A stretch of 64,000 nt of DNA, from contig CAVPMW010000015.1 of NCBI GenBank assembly GCA_963706515.1, positions 226,036-290,035 of the forward strand. The letters are read 5' to 3'. The notes under the pieces were generated by a model, which was given only the letters and a program-made list of their open reading frames with translations, did not search any database and had not been told where the DNA came from. The position numbers and the translations under genes were made by a program. Positions 8,823 to 16,867 of the stretch are shown piece after piece (the stretch's first letter is position 1; each line of letters begins with the position of its first letter). The stretch comes from CAVPMW01 sp963706515 (GTDB lineage: Bacteria; Chloroflexota; Anaerolineae; Anaerolineales; UBA4823).

Positions 8823-10722
8823 ATGCCGAATGGTTACTGGGGCCGCATCCTGCGGGTCGACTTGAACACCGGGCAAATCAGCCTGGACGAACACGACGCC
8901 AAGTTTTATCGTACCTACCTCGGTGGGCGCGGGATCGTGGCTCACTACCTGCTCAAAGAAGTTCCACCGGACTGCGACCCGCTGGGTCCGCAGAATATCC
9001 TGGTATTTGCCGCCAGCGTCCTCACCGGCACGCCCATCCCTGGCACAGGGCGGAACAGCGCCGGGGCGAAATCCCCGCTAACCGGGACGTACGGTGAAAG
9101 CGAGGGGGGCGGAGACTGGGGCGTCAAGCTGCGCTGGGCTGGTTACGATGGGCTGGTGATTACCGGTCAGGCAGAAAAGCCCGTATACCTGTGGATCAAT
9201 AACGACGCTGTACAGCTGCGCGATGCCTCTCACCTGTGGGGGTTGGAGGCTTACGAAACCCAGCAAGCCGTTCTAGAGGAAACCGGCGACCCGCGCGCCA
9301 GCGTGGCAGCTATCGGACCTGGCGCCGAGCGCCTGGTGCGCTTCGCCTGCATCGCTCTGGATATGCACGATTTCCTGGGTCGCTCCGGGCTGGGAGCGGT
9401 GATGGGCTCCAAAGGTTTGAAAGCCATTGTGGTCAACGGTAAGACCCGACCGGAAGTGGCGAACAAGGAAGCTGTTGTCGACACTGCGCGTTGGATGCGC
9501 GATAACTACGAAGCACCGCTGGGCACAATGCAGGAGATGGGCACAGCCCGCGGCGTAGCCGTGCTCAATTCTGCAGGGGGGCTGCCTACCCGGAACTTCC
9601 GCGAAGGCAGCTTCGAGGGCTACGAGACCCTCACCGGTCGCTACATGACGGATACCATCCTGGTGGGACGCGAGAGCTGCTATGCCTGCCCGGTCCACTG
9701 CAAGCGCATGGTTGAGGTGAGCGATGCAGGTTTGGAAGTCAGCCGCAAGTATGGTGGTCCTGAATATGAGACCATCGCCGGGTTTGGCTCTGCCTGCGGC
9801 ATCCGCGATATTAAAGCAGTCGCCAGGGCGAATGAAATTTGTGATCGCTTTACCATTGACACCATGTCTGCCAGCTTGATGATCGCTGGCGCAATGGAAG
9901 CCGCCGAGAAAGGGCTGCTCCCAGGCGAGCTGCAGGCAGGGTTAGATCTGCGTTTTGGCTCTACCGCAGGGATGCTGGGATTATTGGAGCAGATCACCCT
10001 GCGCCAGGGTTTGGGCGACCTGCTCGCCGAAGGTCCGAATGGGATTAGCGACAAGCTTGGGGAGGCTGCGGCAGCCTGTTTCTTACACGTCAAAGGTCAG
10101 CCGCTGCCCCTGCACGAGCCGCGTTGGAAGGCTGGCATGGGTATTGGCTTTGCCATCTCCCCTACCGGAGCCGACCACATGCACAACATGCACGATGCTG
10201 TTTACATGAATGAGGAATCTCCTGCCTTCGGCGCGGCGCGCAACATGGGCATCCTGGATGCAGTCGATAGTTCTGCGCTCGGTCCCCAGAAAGCGCGCCT
10301 CTTTGTTTACATGATGCTGAACAAATCGGTGGTCAACAATCTGGCGCTGTGCGCATTCATGCCTTATAGCCTGGATATGATGGTGGACCAGGTGAAATCG
10401 GTGACTGGCTGGAACGTTTCCACCTGGGAAATCCTGAAAGCCACCGAGCGTTCCCTGGCTATGGCACGCGCATTCAACACCCTCGCCGGTTTCAGCGCGG
10501 AGGATCGATTCCCTGCCCGACCGCTTCTTCGAGCCGCTGCAAGGCGGCGCCCTCAAAGGCAAGGCGCTTGACCGCCAGGATTTCTTCCAAACCCGTGACC
10601 TTGCCTATGACATGCTCGGTTGGGACCGCCGCAACGCCAGTCCGAAACGCTGGAAGCTGTATGAGCTCGGATTGGATTGGGTTGCCGATGACCTGGAAAA
10701 AGCCGGATACCTGCTGGACTAG
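8823..10722 (+). CDS. aor: Aldehyde:ferredoxin oxidoreductase, tungsten/molybdenum type (one frameshift)
   Basis: Oxidises aldehydes to acids with ferredoxin as electron acceptor, or runs in reverse; cytoplasmic and oxygen-sensitive. The N-terminus MPNGYWGRILRVDLNTGQ and the pterin-binding YLGGRG region are typical. The [4Fe-4S] ligands C286, C289 and C293 (CYACPVHC) and a distant C510 match the arrangement known for Pyrococcus AOR (288, 291, 295, 494). The frame breaks near 10503-10507 by one extra base. Reading then continues as SLPDRFFEPLQ through to GYLLD, giving about 632 residues. A pterin-cofactor-linked MoaD-like gene follows later in the operon (15569). The protein would supply reduced ferredoxin alongside the adjacent 2-oxoacid oxidoreductase. 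Confidence 0.94.
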
Positions 10723-10757
10723 GATTTAGAAACCGACTCTGCAGAAAGAGAACATGT

Positions 10758-11009
10758 ATGACATCCAAACAACTGGTGAAGCAAGAGATCGATATCGAAC
10801 CCGGTAAAAAGTTGGTCGTGACGGTCAGCTGGTGCAAAGCCTGCGGCATCTGCATGGAGCTGTGCCCGAAAAAGGTGCTGGGGAGTGAGGAGGTGACTAA
10901 AAAAGTCATCTTGATCGCCCCTGAGAAATGCAATGGCTGCGGGCTGTGTGAGCTCTCTTGCCCGGATTATGTGTTTACCATTGCTGAGTTGGACGAGATA
11001 CTGAAATGA
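10758..11009 (+). CDS. korD: 2-oxoacid:ferredoxin oxidoreductase, delta (ferredoxin) subunit
   Basis: An 83-residue two-cluster ferredoxin. Two CxxCxxCxxxCP motifs are visible: CKACGICMELCP and CNGCGLCELSCP, each binding a [4Fe-4S] cluster. It is 6 bp ahead of the alpha subunit and forms the first gene of a delta-alpha-beta-gamma set, an order common for 2-oxoglutarate and 2-oxoisovalerate type enzymes in anaerobes. It passes electrons from the thiamine-dependent core to external ferredoxin. Confidence 0.93.
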   Translation: MTSKQLVKQEIDIEPGKKLVVTVSWCKACGICMELCPKKVLGSEEVTKKVILIAPEKCNGCGLCELSCPDYVFTIAELDEILK

Positions 11010-11015
11010 GGACTT

Positions 11016-12164
11016 ATGACCAGAAAATTGCTTCAAGGGAATGAGGCGTGTGTAGAGGCTGCAATTGCCGCGGGCGTGCGCTTTTTTGCTGGTTATCCGA
11101 TCACGCCGGCGACTGAGATCGCCGAGGGTATGGCAAAAGAGCTGCCGAAGGCCGGGGGCGTTTTTATCCAGATGGAGGACGAGATCGGCAGCATCGCGGC
11201 TTGCATCGGGGCCAGTGTGGCGGGCGCCAAGGTTATGACCGCTTCCAGCGGACCGGGAATTTCATTAATGCTCGAGAACCTGGGTTTTGCGGCAATCTCC
11301 GAGACGCCGGTCGTGGTAGTCAACGTGATGCGCGGCGGTCCCAGCACCGGGCTGCCCACTTTCCCTGCCCAGATGGACGTGATGCAAGCCCGCTGGGGCG
11401 CCCACGGCGATTACCCGATCGTGGCCTACGCGCCGAGCAGCGTGCGTGAAACCTACGAGCTGACCGTAAAAGCGATCAACACCGCAGAAATGCTGCGCAA
11501 CCCTGTATTTCTCCTCTCGGACGCCATGATCGGTCATATGCGCGAGGCAGTTTCGCTGCCAGACCCGCAGGACCTGGAGCTTTACGAGCGCCGACGCCCC
11601 GAGCCTGGCGCTGAAGATTTCGCCCCTCATCGGGGCAGCCTGGACGGCGCGGAGATACCCCTGATGGCGCGTTTTGGCGACGGGTTCCGCTTCCATGTGG
11701 ACAGCAACGTCCACGACGAATTCGGTTTTCCCGCGACTGAAAACAACCCCATCGCAGAAAAGCTGATCAGGCGGCTGAGCAACAAGATCTCCGCCCACGC
11801 CGATGAGCTGATTTTGGTGGATGAAGACGGGCTGGAGGACGCTGAGGTTGCAATTTTTGCTTACGGCTCTTCTGCCCGCTCGGCGATGGAAGCAGTCGAG
11901 CTCGCTCGCCAGAAAGGTCTGAAAGTGGGGTTGCTCAAAGCCAAGACCCTGTGGCCTTTCCCTGAAAAGCCCGTGATCAAATGGACGCAGCAGGTGAGAG
12001 CCTGGGTGGTGCCTGAGATGAACCTGGGACAGATGGTTCGCGAGGTCAGGCTGGCGGTGAATGGTCGGGTGCCCGTCTACCCGCTGAACCGGGTGGATGG
12101 GTTGCTGATCGAGCCGCAGCAGATACTCTCCCTGATCGAGAGCCAGGTGCTTGCGCCGGTATAG
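11016..12164 (+). CDS. korA: 2-oxoacid:ferredoxin oxidoreductase, alpha subunit
   Basis: A 382-residue alpha subunit that helps bind substrate, thiamine diphosphate and CoA in the oxidative decarboxylation of a 2-oxoacid to acyl-CoA. The N-terminal LLQGNEACVEAAIAAG and YPITPATEIAEGMA signatures and SGPGISLMLENLG are characteristic. The length matches KorA/VorB-type alpha subunits (about 370-390) and not the much larger fused pyruvate enzymes. Which 2-oxoacid is used (2-oxoglutarate, branched-chain or sugar-derived) cannot be told by eye. The next gene follows after 13 bp. Confidence 0.93.
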   Translation: MTRKLLQGNEACVEAAIAAGVRFFAGYPITPATEIAEGMAKELPKAGGVFIQMEDEIGSIAACIGASVAGAKVMTASSGPGISLMLENLGFAAISETPVVVVNVMRGGPSTGLPTFPAQMDVMQARWGAHGDYPIVAYAPSSVRETYELTVKAINTAEMLRNPVFLLSDAMIGHMREAVSLPDPQDLELYERRRPEPGAEDFAPHRGSLDGAEIPLMARFGDGFRFHVDSNVHDEFGFPATENNPIAEKLIRRLSNKISAHADELILVDEDGLEDAEVAIFAYGSSARSAMEAVELARQKGLKVGLLKAKTLWPFPEKPVIKWTQQVRAWVVPEMNLGQMVREVRLAVNGRVPVYPLNRVDGLLIEPQQILSLIESQVLAPV

Positions 12165-12177
12165 ATGGAGAAGTGGG

Positions 12178-12951
12178 ATGCCAAAAACACATACGATCGA
12201 CCTGTTAGACCGCTACTTCTTGCAAGATCGCTTACCCACGATCTGGTGCCCCGGGTGCGGTTTGGGCACAGCCAATGGAGCCATCCTGCGCGGCTTCGAA
12301 GCTGCCGGGATCGACCAGGATAAGACCGTGCTGGTCAACGGAATCGGCTGTTCCGGTCGCACCGCGGCCTACCTGGATTTCGACGTCTTGAAAGGTACTC
12401 ATGGACGAGCCATCGCCTTCGCAACCGGGATTAAGCTCTACCGTCCGGAGCTTACCGTGGTTGTCATGGCGGGTGATGGCGATACGCTGGCAATCGGCGG
12501 CAATCATTTCATCCATGCAGCCCGGCGCAACGTCGATATTAAAGTGATCCTGTTCAATAATTTCATCTACGGCATGACCGGCGGTCAGGTATCACCGACG
12601 ACCCCGGCAGGTGCCAGGGCTTCCACCGCCCCGGACGGCTACAACGAAAGGGCGTTTGATGCTTGCAAGCTGGCAGAAGCGGCGGGCGCCTCCTTCGTTG
12701 CCCGGGCAACTTCGTATCACGTCCAGCTGCTCACCAAAGTGGTGCGCGATGCCCTGCTCCACACCGGTTTCGCACTGATCGAAGTCATCGCCCAGTGTCC
12801 CCAGCAGTACGGTCGCTGGAATAAATCGGGGGATGCCTACGACATGCTGATGTGGGAGAAAGAAAATGCTGTGCGCGTAGAGCAAGCCAGCAAGATGTCG
12901 CCGGAAGAGCTGGCAGATAAATTCGTCATCGGCGAGCTCGTCCAGCGATAG
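12178..12951 (+). CDS. korB: 2-oxoacid:ferredoxin oxidoreductase, beta subunit
   Basis: The 257-residue thiamine-diphosphate-binding subunit. It shows WCPGCGLGTANGAI near the N-terminus, NGIGCSGR, and the Mg-ThDP signature AGDGDTLAIGGNH followed by FNNFIYGMTGGQ. The ATG at 12178 (MPKTHTIDLL) is chosen because of the GGAG-rich stretch just upstream and because the longer frame overlaps the alpha-subunit stop. The beta subunit carries out decarboxylation and passes electrons towards the delta ferredoxin. Confidence 0.93.
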   Translation: MPKTHTIDLLDRYFLQDRLPTIWCPGCGLGTANGAILRGFEAAGIDQDKTVLVNGIGCSGRTAAYLDFDVLKGTHGRAIAFATGIKLYRPELTVVVMAGDGDTLAIGGNHFIHAARRNVDIKVILFNNFIYGMTGGQVSPTTPAGARASTAPDGYNERAFDACKLAEAAGASFVARATSYHVQLLTKVVRDALLHTGFALIEVIAQCPQQYGRWNKSGDAYDMLMWEKENAVRVEQASKMSPEELADKFVIGELVQR

Positions 12952-12963
12952 GATGGTATTCTC

Positions 12964-13515
12964 ATGAACAATGCAATTATTCTCAGCGGTTCCGGTGGGC
13001 AGGGTTTGATCCTGGCTGGGGCGATCCTGGCGGAAGCCGCCGGAGTTGTCGAAGGTAAAGAAGTGGTGCAAACCCAATCGTATGGCATCCAGGCGCGTGG
13101 CGGCGCCAGCCAGTCCTCGGTGATCATCAGCGACCGGGAGATCAAATACCCCGAAGTGCTCGTCCCAGATATTCTGCTTTGTTTGTCCCAGGAAGCGTTT
13201 AACCGCTTCGAGCCCGGGCTGCGCTCAGGAGGGGTGCTGATCGTCGACCAGGACCTTGTCGCCTTGCAGGAGAGCCGTCTGGACCTGAAAGTTTACGCCC
13301 TGCCCTTCACGGCGGAGGCGGAGCGGTTAGACAGGCGCATCCTGGCTAACGTGATCGCCCTCGGAGCGTTGGCAGCCATCACCGGCGCAGTGCAAGTCGA
13401 AGCGCTGGCCCAGGCGCTGCCGGCGCGTTTGCCGGCGCGCAACGTCCCCCAGGCCCTGGAGGCCCTCGCTTTGGGCAAACAGATGGCGCTGGAGAGAGGG
13501 ATGGTCTTCGCATGA
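12964..13515 (+). CDS. korC: 2-oxoacid:ferredoxin oxidoreductase, gamma subunit
   Basis: A 183-residue gamma subunit. It shows the family signatures SGSGGQGLILAGAILAEA and QSYGIQARGGASQSSVIIS. It completes the four-subunit oxidoreductase. Its TGA overlaps the ATG of the downstream sucC-like gene by 4 bp, implying translational coupling between acyl-CoA formation and acyl-CoA cleavage. Confidence 0.93.
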   Translation: MNNAIILSGSGGQGLILAGAILAEAAGVVEGKEVVQTQSYGIQARGGASQSSVIISDREIKYPEVLVPDILLCLSQEAFNRFEPGLRSGGVLIVDQDLVALQESRLDLKVYALPFTAEAERLDRRILANVIALGALAAITGAVQVEALAQALPARLPARNVPQALEALALGKQMALERGMVFA

Positions 13516-14648
13516 TTGTCGCCGAAGATATCGCCAAGCAGATGCTGCGGCGGAGTGGGCTGGCGGTCCCATCCGGAAGGATCGCTCACACACCTGCGGA
13601 AGCTGCGGCAATTGCCGGGGAGCTGGGTGGCTGTGCAGTGGTGAAAGCCATCATCCCTGCCGGTGGGCGGGGTAAAGCCGGGGGAGTCCGCCTCTGCCAA
13701 TCCGTCGAAGAAGTAAGCGCTGCCGCGGCGGACCTACTGGGAAAAGAGCTCCTCGGGCAGCTTGTGCCTTACGTCCTGGTGGAGGAGCAGGTGCCGGTCT
13801 CCCAGGAGATCTACGCCGGCATTGTGGCAAACACTGCCAGCGACCGGATCGACCTCATCTTGAGCCTCTCCGGCGGGGTTGAGATCGAAAATACCGCCCG
13901 GGATGGAGAGGGGAGCGTCCATCACCTGGCAATCCAGCCCGGAGATTTGATGCCGGTGCACCGCATACGCGCATGGCTGAAGAAGAGCGGACCCGATCTG
14001 AGCCAGGTACCCGGCCTGGCAGAGGTATTGTCCGGGTTGTATCGCACTGCGGCTGATTTTGATGCCATCCTGCTGGAGATTAACCCGCTGGCGCTCACCA
14101 GCGATGGTCGCCTGGTCCTGTTAGACTGCAAGCTGGAAGTGGACGACAACGCCCTTGCTCGCCAGCCCGAGTTCAACGAGATCTACCTGGCTGGTCTGGG
14201 TGAGCGCGAGCTGCGCGCCAGACAGCTGGGGGTTTCCTATGTGCCCCTGGATGGCGACATCGGCGTGATCACCAGCGGAGCCGGGTTGGGCATGGCGACG
14301 CTGGATTTGCTGCAGCAGCGCGGGCTGGCTCCGGCGGATTTTCTGGACACGGGCGGAGGCATATCGGAAGAGCTGGTCAAGGGCGCCCTGGAATTGATCC
14401 TGGATGCGCCTCGCGTGCGTGGGGCGATTATCAATCTGTATGGCGGGATTAACCGCATGCTGGAAGCCGCTAAAGGGATCCTGGCTGCCTTACAGGTTCA
14501 AACGGAGGGTCGTCCGGTAGTGGTAAAGATCCTCGGCAACCAGCAGGAAGAAGCCTGGGCTTTGCTGGAAGGGCAGCCAAATGTGTATGTGGTCCGGGTG
14601 GTGCAGACCGAAACTGCGGTAGACCAGCTGTTTGAGCTGTTGAGTTGA
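13512..14648 (+). CDS. sucC: Acyl-CoA synthetase (succinyl-CoA ligase-like), beta subunit
   Basis: A 378-residue ATP-grasp beta subunit of a SucC-type NDP-forming acyl-CoA synthetase. It shows ATP-grasp features (VVKAIIPAGGRGKAGGV, LEINPLALTSDGRLVLLDCK) and the C-terminal CoA-ligase fold with DTGGGISEELVKGALEL. It conserves energy from an acyl-CoA as ATP or GTP. The 4-bp overlap with the gamma subunit of the oxidoreductase strongly suggests it acts on that product. Slightly shorter than E. coli SucC (388). The true acyl group may not be succinyl. Confidence 0.9.
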   Translation: MIVAEDIAKQMLRRSGLAVPSGRIAHTPAEAAAIAGELGGCAVVKAIIPAGGRGKAGGVRLCQSVEEVSAAAADLLGKELLGQLVPYVLVEEQVPVSQEIYAGIVANTASDRIDLILSLSGGVEIENTARDGEGSVHHLAIQPGDLMPVHRIRAWLKKSGPDLSQVPGLAEVLSGLYRTAADFDAILLEINPLALTSDGRLVLLDCKLEVDDNALARQPEFNEIYLAGLGERELRARQLGVSYVPLDGDIGVITSGAGLGMATLDLLQQRGLAPADFLDTGGGISEELVKGALELILDAPRVRGAIINLYGGINRMLEAAKGILAALQVQTEGRPVVVKILGNQQEEAWALLEGQPNVYVVRVVQTETAVDQLFELLS

Positions 14649-14655
14649 GTGGGTT

Positions 14656-15543
14656 ATGAGCACATTATTCCTCAGTCAGAACACGCGAGCCATTGTCCAG
14701 GGGATTACCGGCAAAGTTGGGCAGGCGCAAACCCATTGGATGCTGAAAGCTGGCACGCCTCTGGTCGCCGGCGTCACGCCGGGGCGCGGCGGGCAGGTGG
14801 TAGAGGGGCTGCCCGTTTACGGCTCTGTAGCTGAAGCAGTCAGCGCACAGGCTGCCAACGCCTCGGTGATCTTCGTCCCGGCGACCTCTGCCCGTGAGGC
14901 TGCCTTCGAGGCTATTCAAGCCGGGTTGGAGCTGGTAGTGATCGTCACCGAGCACATCCCCATCCGCGACACGATGGAGATCAAAGCTGCCTCTCGCCTC
15001 AGCGGTACGGTGGTCATCGGTCCGAACTGTCCGGGCATATTCATCCCCGGGGCGGGCAAGCTGGGCATCATGCCCCAGAGCATCTTCCGCCAGGGGCACA
15101 TCGGGGTGGTCGGGCGCAGCGCCACTCTCTCCTACGAGGTGATTGCCAACCTGAGCGACTCAGGCTTCGGGCAGAGCGCAGCGATCGGTGTGGGCGGCGA
15201 TCCGGTGATCTGCACAGAGTTCAGCGATGTGCTGCGCATTTTCGAGGCGGACGAGAATACGCACGGCGTCGTCCTGGTAGGCGAGATCGGCGGCTCCGGT
15301 GAAGAGCGCGCCGCGGAGTATATCGCCAGCATGACCAAGCCGGTCGTGGCGCTCATTGCCGGGAGGGCTGTCCCGCCAGGGCGGCGGTTCGGTCATGCCG
15401 GGGCAATCATTCGTGCCGGCAGCGGCGGCGCTCAACAAAAGATTGACGTCCTGCGTCAAGCCGGGGCAGCGATCGCTCGTTCCCCGGTGGAAATCCCGGC
15501 GCTGCTTAGAGAGCGCCTGAAAGATGTGGCGTTGGTTGGATAG
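14656..15543 (+). CDS. sucD: Acyl-CoA synthetase (succinyl-CoA ligase-like), alpha subunit
   Basis: A 295-residue alpha subunit carrying the phosphorylated active-site His at residue 247 (GRRFGHAGAII), matching His246 of E. coli SucD. The N-terminal CoA-binding Rossmann domain has QGITGKVGQ and GVTPGRGGQ. It follows the beta subunit by 7 bp. With the beta subunit it converts acyl-CoA, phosphate and NDP to the free acid, CoA and NTP. Confidence 0.93.
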   Translation: MSTLFLSQNTRAIVQGITGKVGQAQTHWMLKAGTPLVAGVTPGRGGQVVEGLPVYGSVAEAVSAQAANASVIFVPATSAREAAFEAIQAGLELVVIVTEHIPIRDTMEIKAASRLSGTVVIGPNCPGIFIPGAGKLGIMPQSIFRQGHIGVVGRSATLSYEVIANLSDSGFGQSAAIGVGGDPVICTEFSDVLRIFEADENTHGVVLVGEIGGSGEERAAEYIASMTKPVVALIAGRAVPPGRRFGHAGAIIRAGSGGAQQKIDVLRQAGAAIARSPVEIPALLRERLKDVALVG

Positions 15544-15568
15544 AGAATCAGCAGGTGTAATATTCGCT

Positions 15569-15955
15569 ATGGATTCGACCGTGCACGTGCAGGTTAAATT
15601 GTTCGGTCACTTGCGACAGTTCAACCCGCAGCCCATCCTGGAGCTTGAGCTGGCTCCCGGCTCGTCGGTGAGTGATTTGATCCAGCTCCTGGTGCAGCTG
15701 CTGGGGGATGATTTCCGCCAGTCGCTATTAGACCGGGAAGGCAATCTGCACGGCGGGATAGAAGTCGTGCTCAACCAGGAGCACCTGCCGGCACGCAGAG
15801 TCGACACTATTTTGCTGCCAGACGCTTGCGAGCTCGTTTTCATGCCAATGATCGAAGGCGGCTGCAGCCAGTTGCTACTGTCGAAAGAGGATATCTGGAC
15901 AGGCTGCCCGTTTTATGAGCCGCCAAGTAGGCAGAATATTATTTTACGTGTATGA
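15569..15955 (+). CDS. MoaD/ThiS-family ubiquitin-like sulfur carrier with C-terminal extension
   Basis: A 128-residue protein with a beta-grasp MoaD/ThiS fold (VQVKLFGHLRQF, LPARRVDTILLPDACELVFMP). MoaD-like genes are common beside AOR genes and are presumed to serve molybdopterin/tungstopterin synthesis or maturation. Normally the chain ends in a Gly-Gly that is adenylated and thiocarboxylated. Here the Gly-Gly is at 97-98 (IEGG) but 30 more residues follow, including two cysteines, without a visible stop or homology. Either proteolysis exposes the tail, the extension is a frameshift artefact, or this homologue does not act as a sulfur carrier. The ATG at 15569 gives MDSTVHVQVK. Confidence 0.8.
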   Translation: MDSTVHVQVKLFGHLRQFNPQPILELELAPGSSVSDLIQLLVQLLGDDFRQSLLDREGNLHGGIEVVLNQEHLPARRVDTILLPDACELVFMPMIEGGCSQLLLSKEDIWTGCPFYEPPSRQNIILRV

Positions 15956-16021
15956 TTGACATGACAGGATATCAGGTATTGCAAGGTTTTCTGGTGGTAG
16001 GGGAGTTGGCATCCCCCGATC

Positions 16022-16832
16022 ATGTATAACGCCAAGTGGGAGTTAAAGCCGATGGTCGTCAGCAGTTTGAATGGGATGTCCTCAAGCGATATCGATAAGA
16101 GTTTACCGATCCCCTATCACTACCAGCTGCGCGAGCTGCTGCGGGACGAAGTCGCTTCCGGTCGCTGGGAAGTGGGCGAGCGCTTACCCAGCGAGCGTGA
16201 GCTGTGCGAAACGTTCAATCTGAGCCGCACGACGATCCGTGAAGCAATCGACGCCCTGGTGAACGAGGGTCTGCTGCGCCGGGAGAAAGGCCGCGGCACC
16301 TTCATCGCTGAGCCGAAAATCACCGAGAAGTGGCTGGAGGCGCCGGATAGCTTTACCGAATCGATGCTGCAGCAAGGTTACCAGATCGAGACCAGGGTAA
16401 TGAACCTGTCGGTCAACTCAGCGCCGTATAAAGTCTCGCGCGAGCTGCGTTTGCGCTCGGCCGAGCCGGTCATCGTCCTGGACCGCATTCGGCTGATCCT
16501 GCAAGAGCCGATCTTGCTGGTCACCTCTTACATACCGGAGAGGTATTGTCCCGGGCTGGTCAATGAAGATTTCAGCCACCAATCCCTATATAAAGTGCTG
16601 CGAGAAAAGTACAACATCTATATCACCCAGGCTAAACGCTTCATGGAAGCCGTCGCCGCGAACGAGATGGAAGCTGAATTTGCTGCACGTCCGCCAGGGC
16701 GCGCCTCTGATGCTTATCGAAAGTACAGCCTACCTGGAGGATGGCACTCCAATCGAGCATTTCAAAGCCCGCCACCGGGGTGACCGGACTCGCTTCGAAG
16801 TTGAATCCTTCAGGCAGCTCATCGAGCGCTAA
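16022..16832 (+). CDS. GntR-family (HutC/UTRA-type) transcriptional regulator (one frameshift)
   Basis: About 269 residues. The N-terminal winged helix is LRDEVASGRWEVGERLPSER, then ELCETFNLSRTTIREAIDAL and RREKGRGTFIAEP. The effector-binding UTRA domain follows. One extra T in the TTT run at 16679-16681 shifts the frame; reading continues as LHVRQGAPLMLIESTAYLED to SFRQLIER. A consensus -35 TTGACA lies at 15956-15961 but its -10 partner is weak. The overlapping string ATGACAGGATATCA resembles the complement of the operators near iclR. It probably regulates the downstream kinase and lut genes. GntR/UTRA proteins usually sense sugars or acids. Confidence 0.87.
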
Positions 16833-16867
16833 CCTGACTTGCACGGCGATCCTATAGGAGGCTCGAG

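Noticed and set aside
10490..10722. Programmed frameshifting to make the AOR C-terminus
   Set aside because: No slippery heptamer or downstream structure stands out, and similar breaks occur in many unrelated genes, so read error is more likely.
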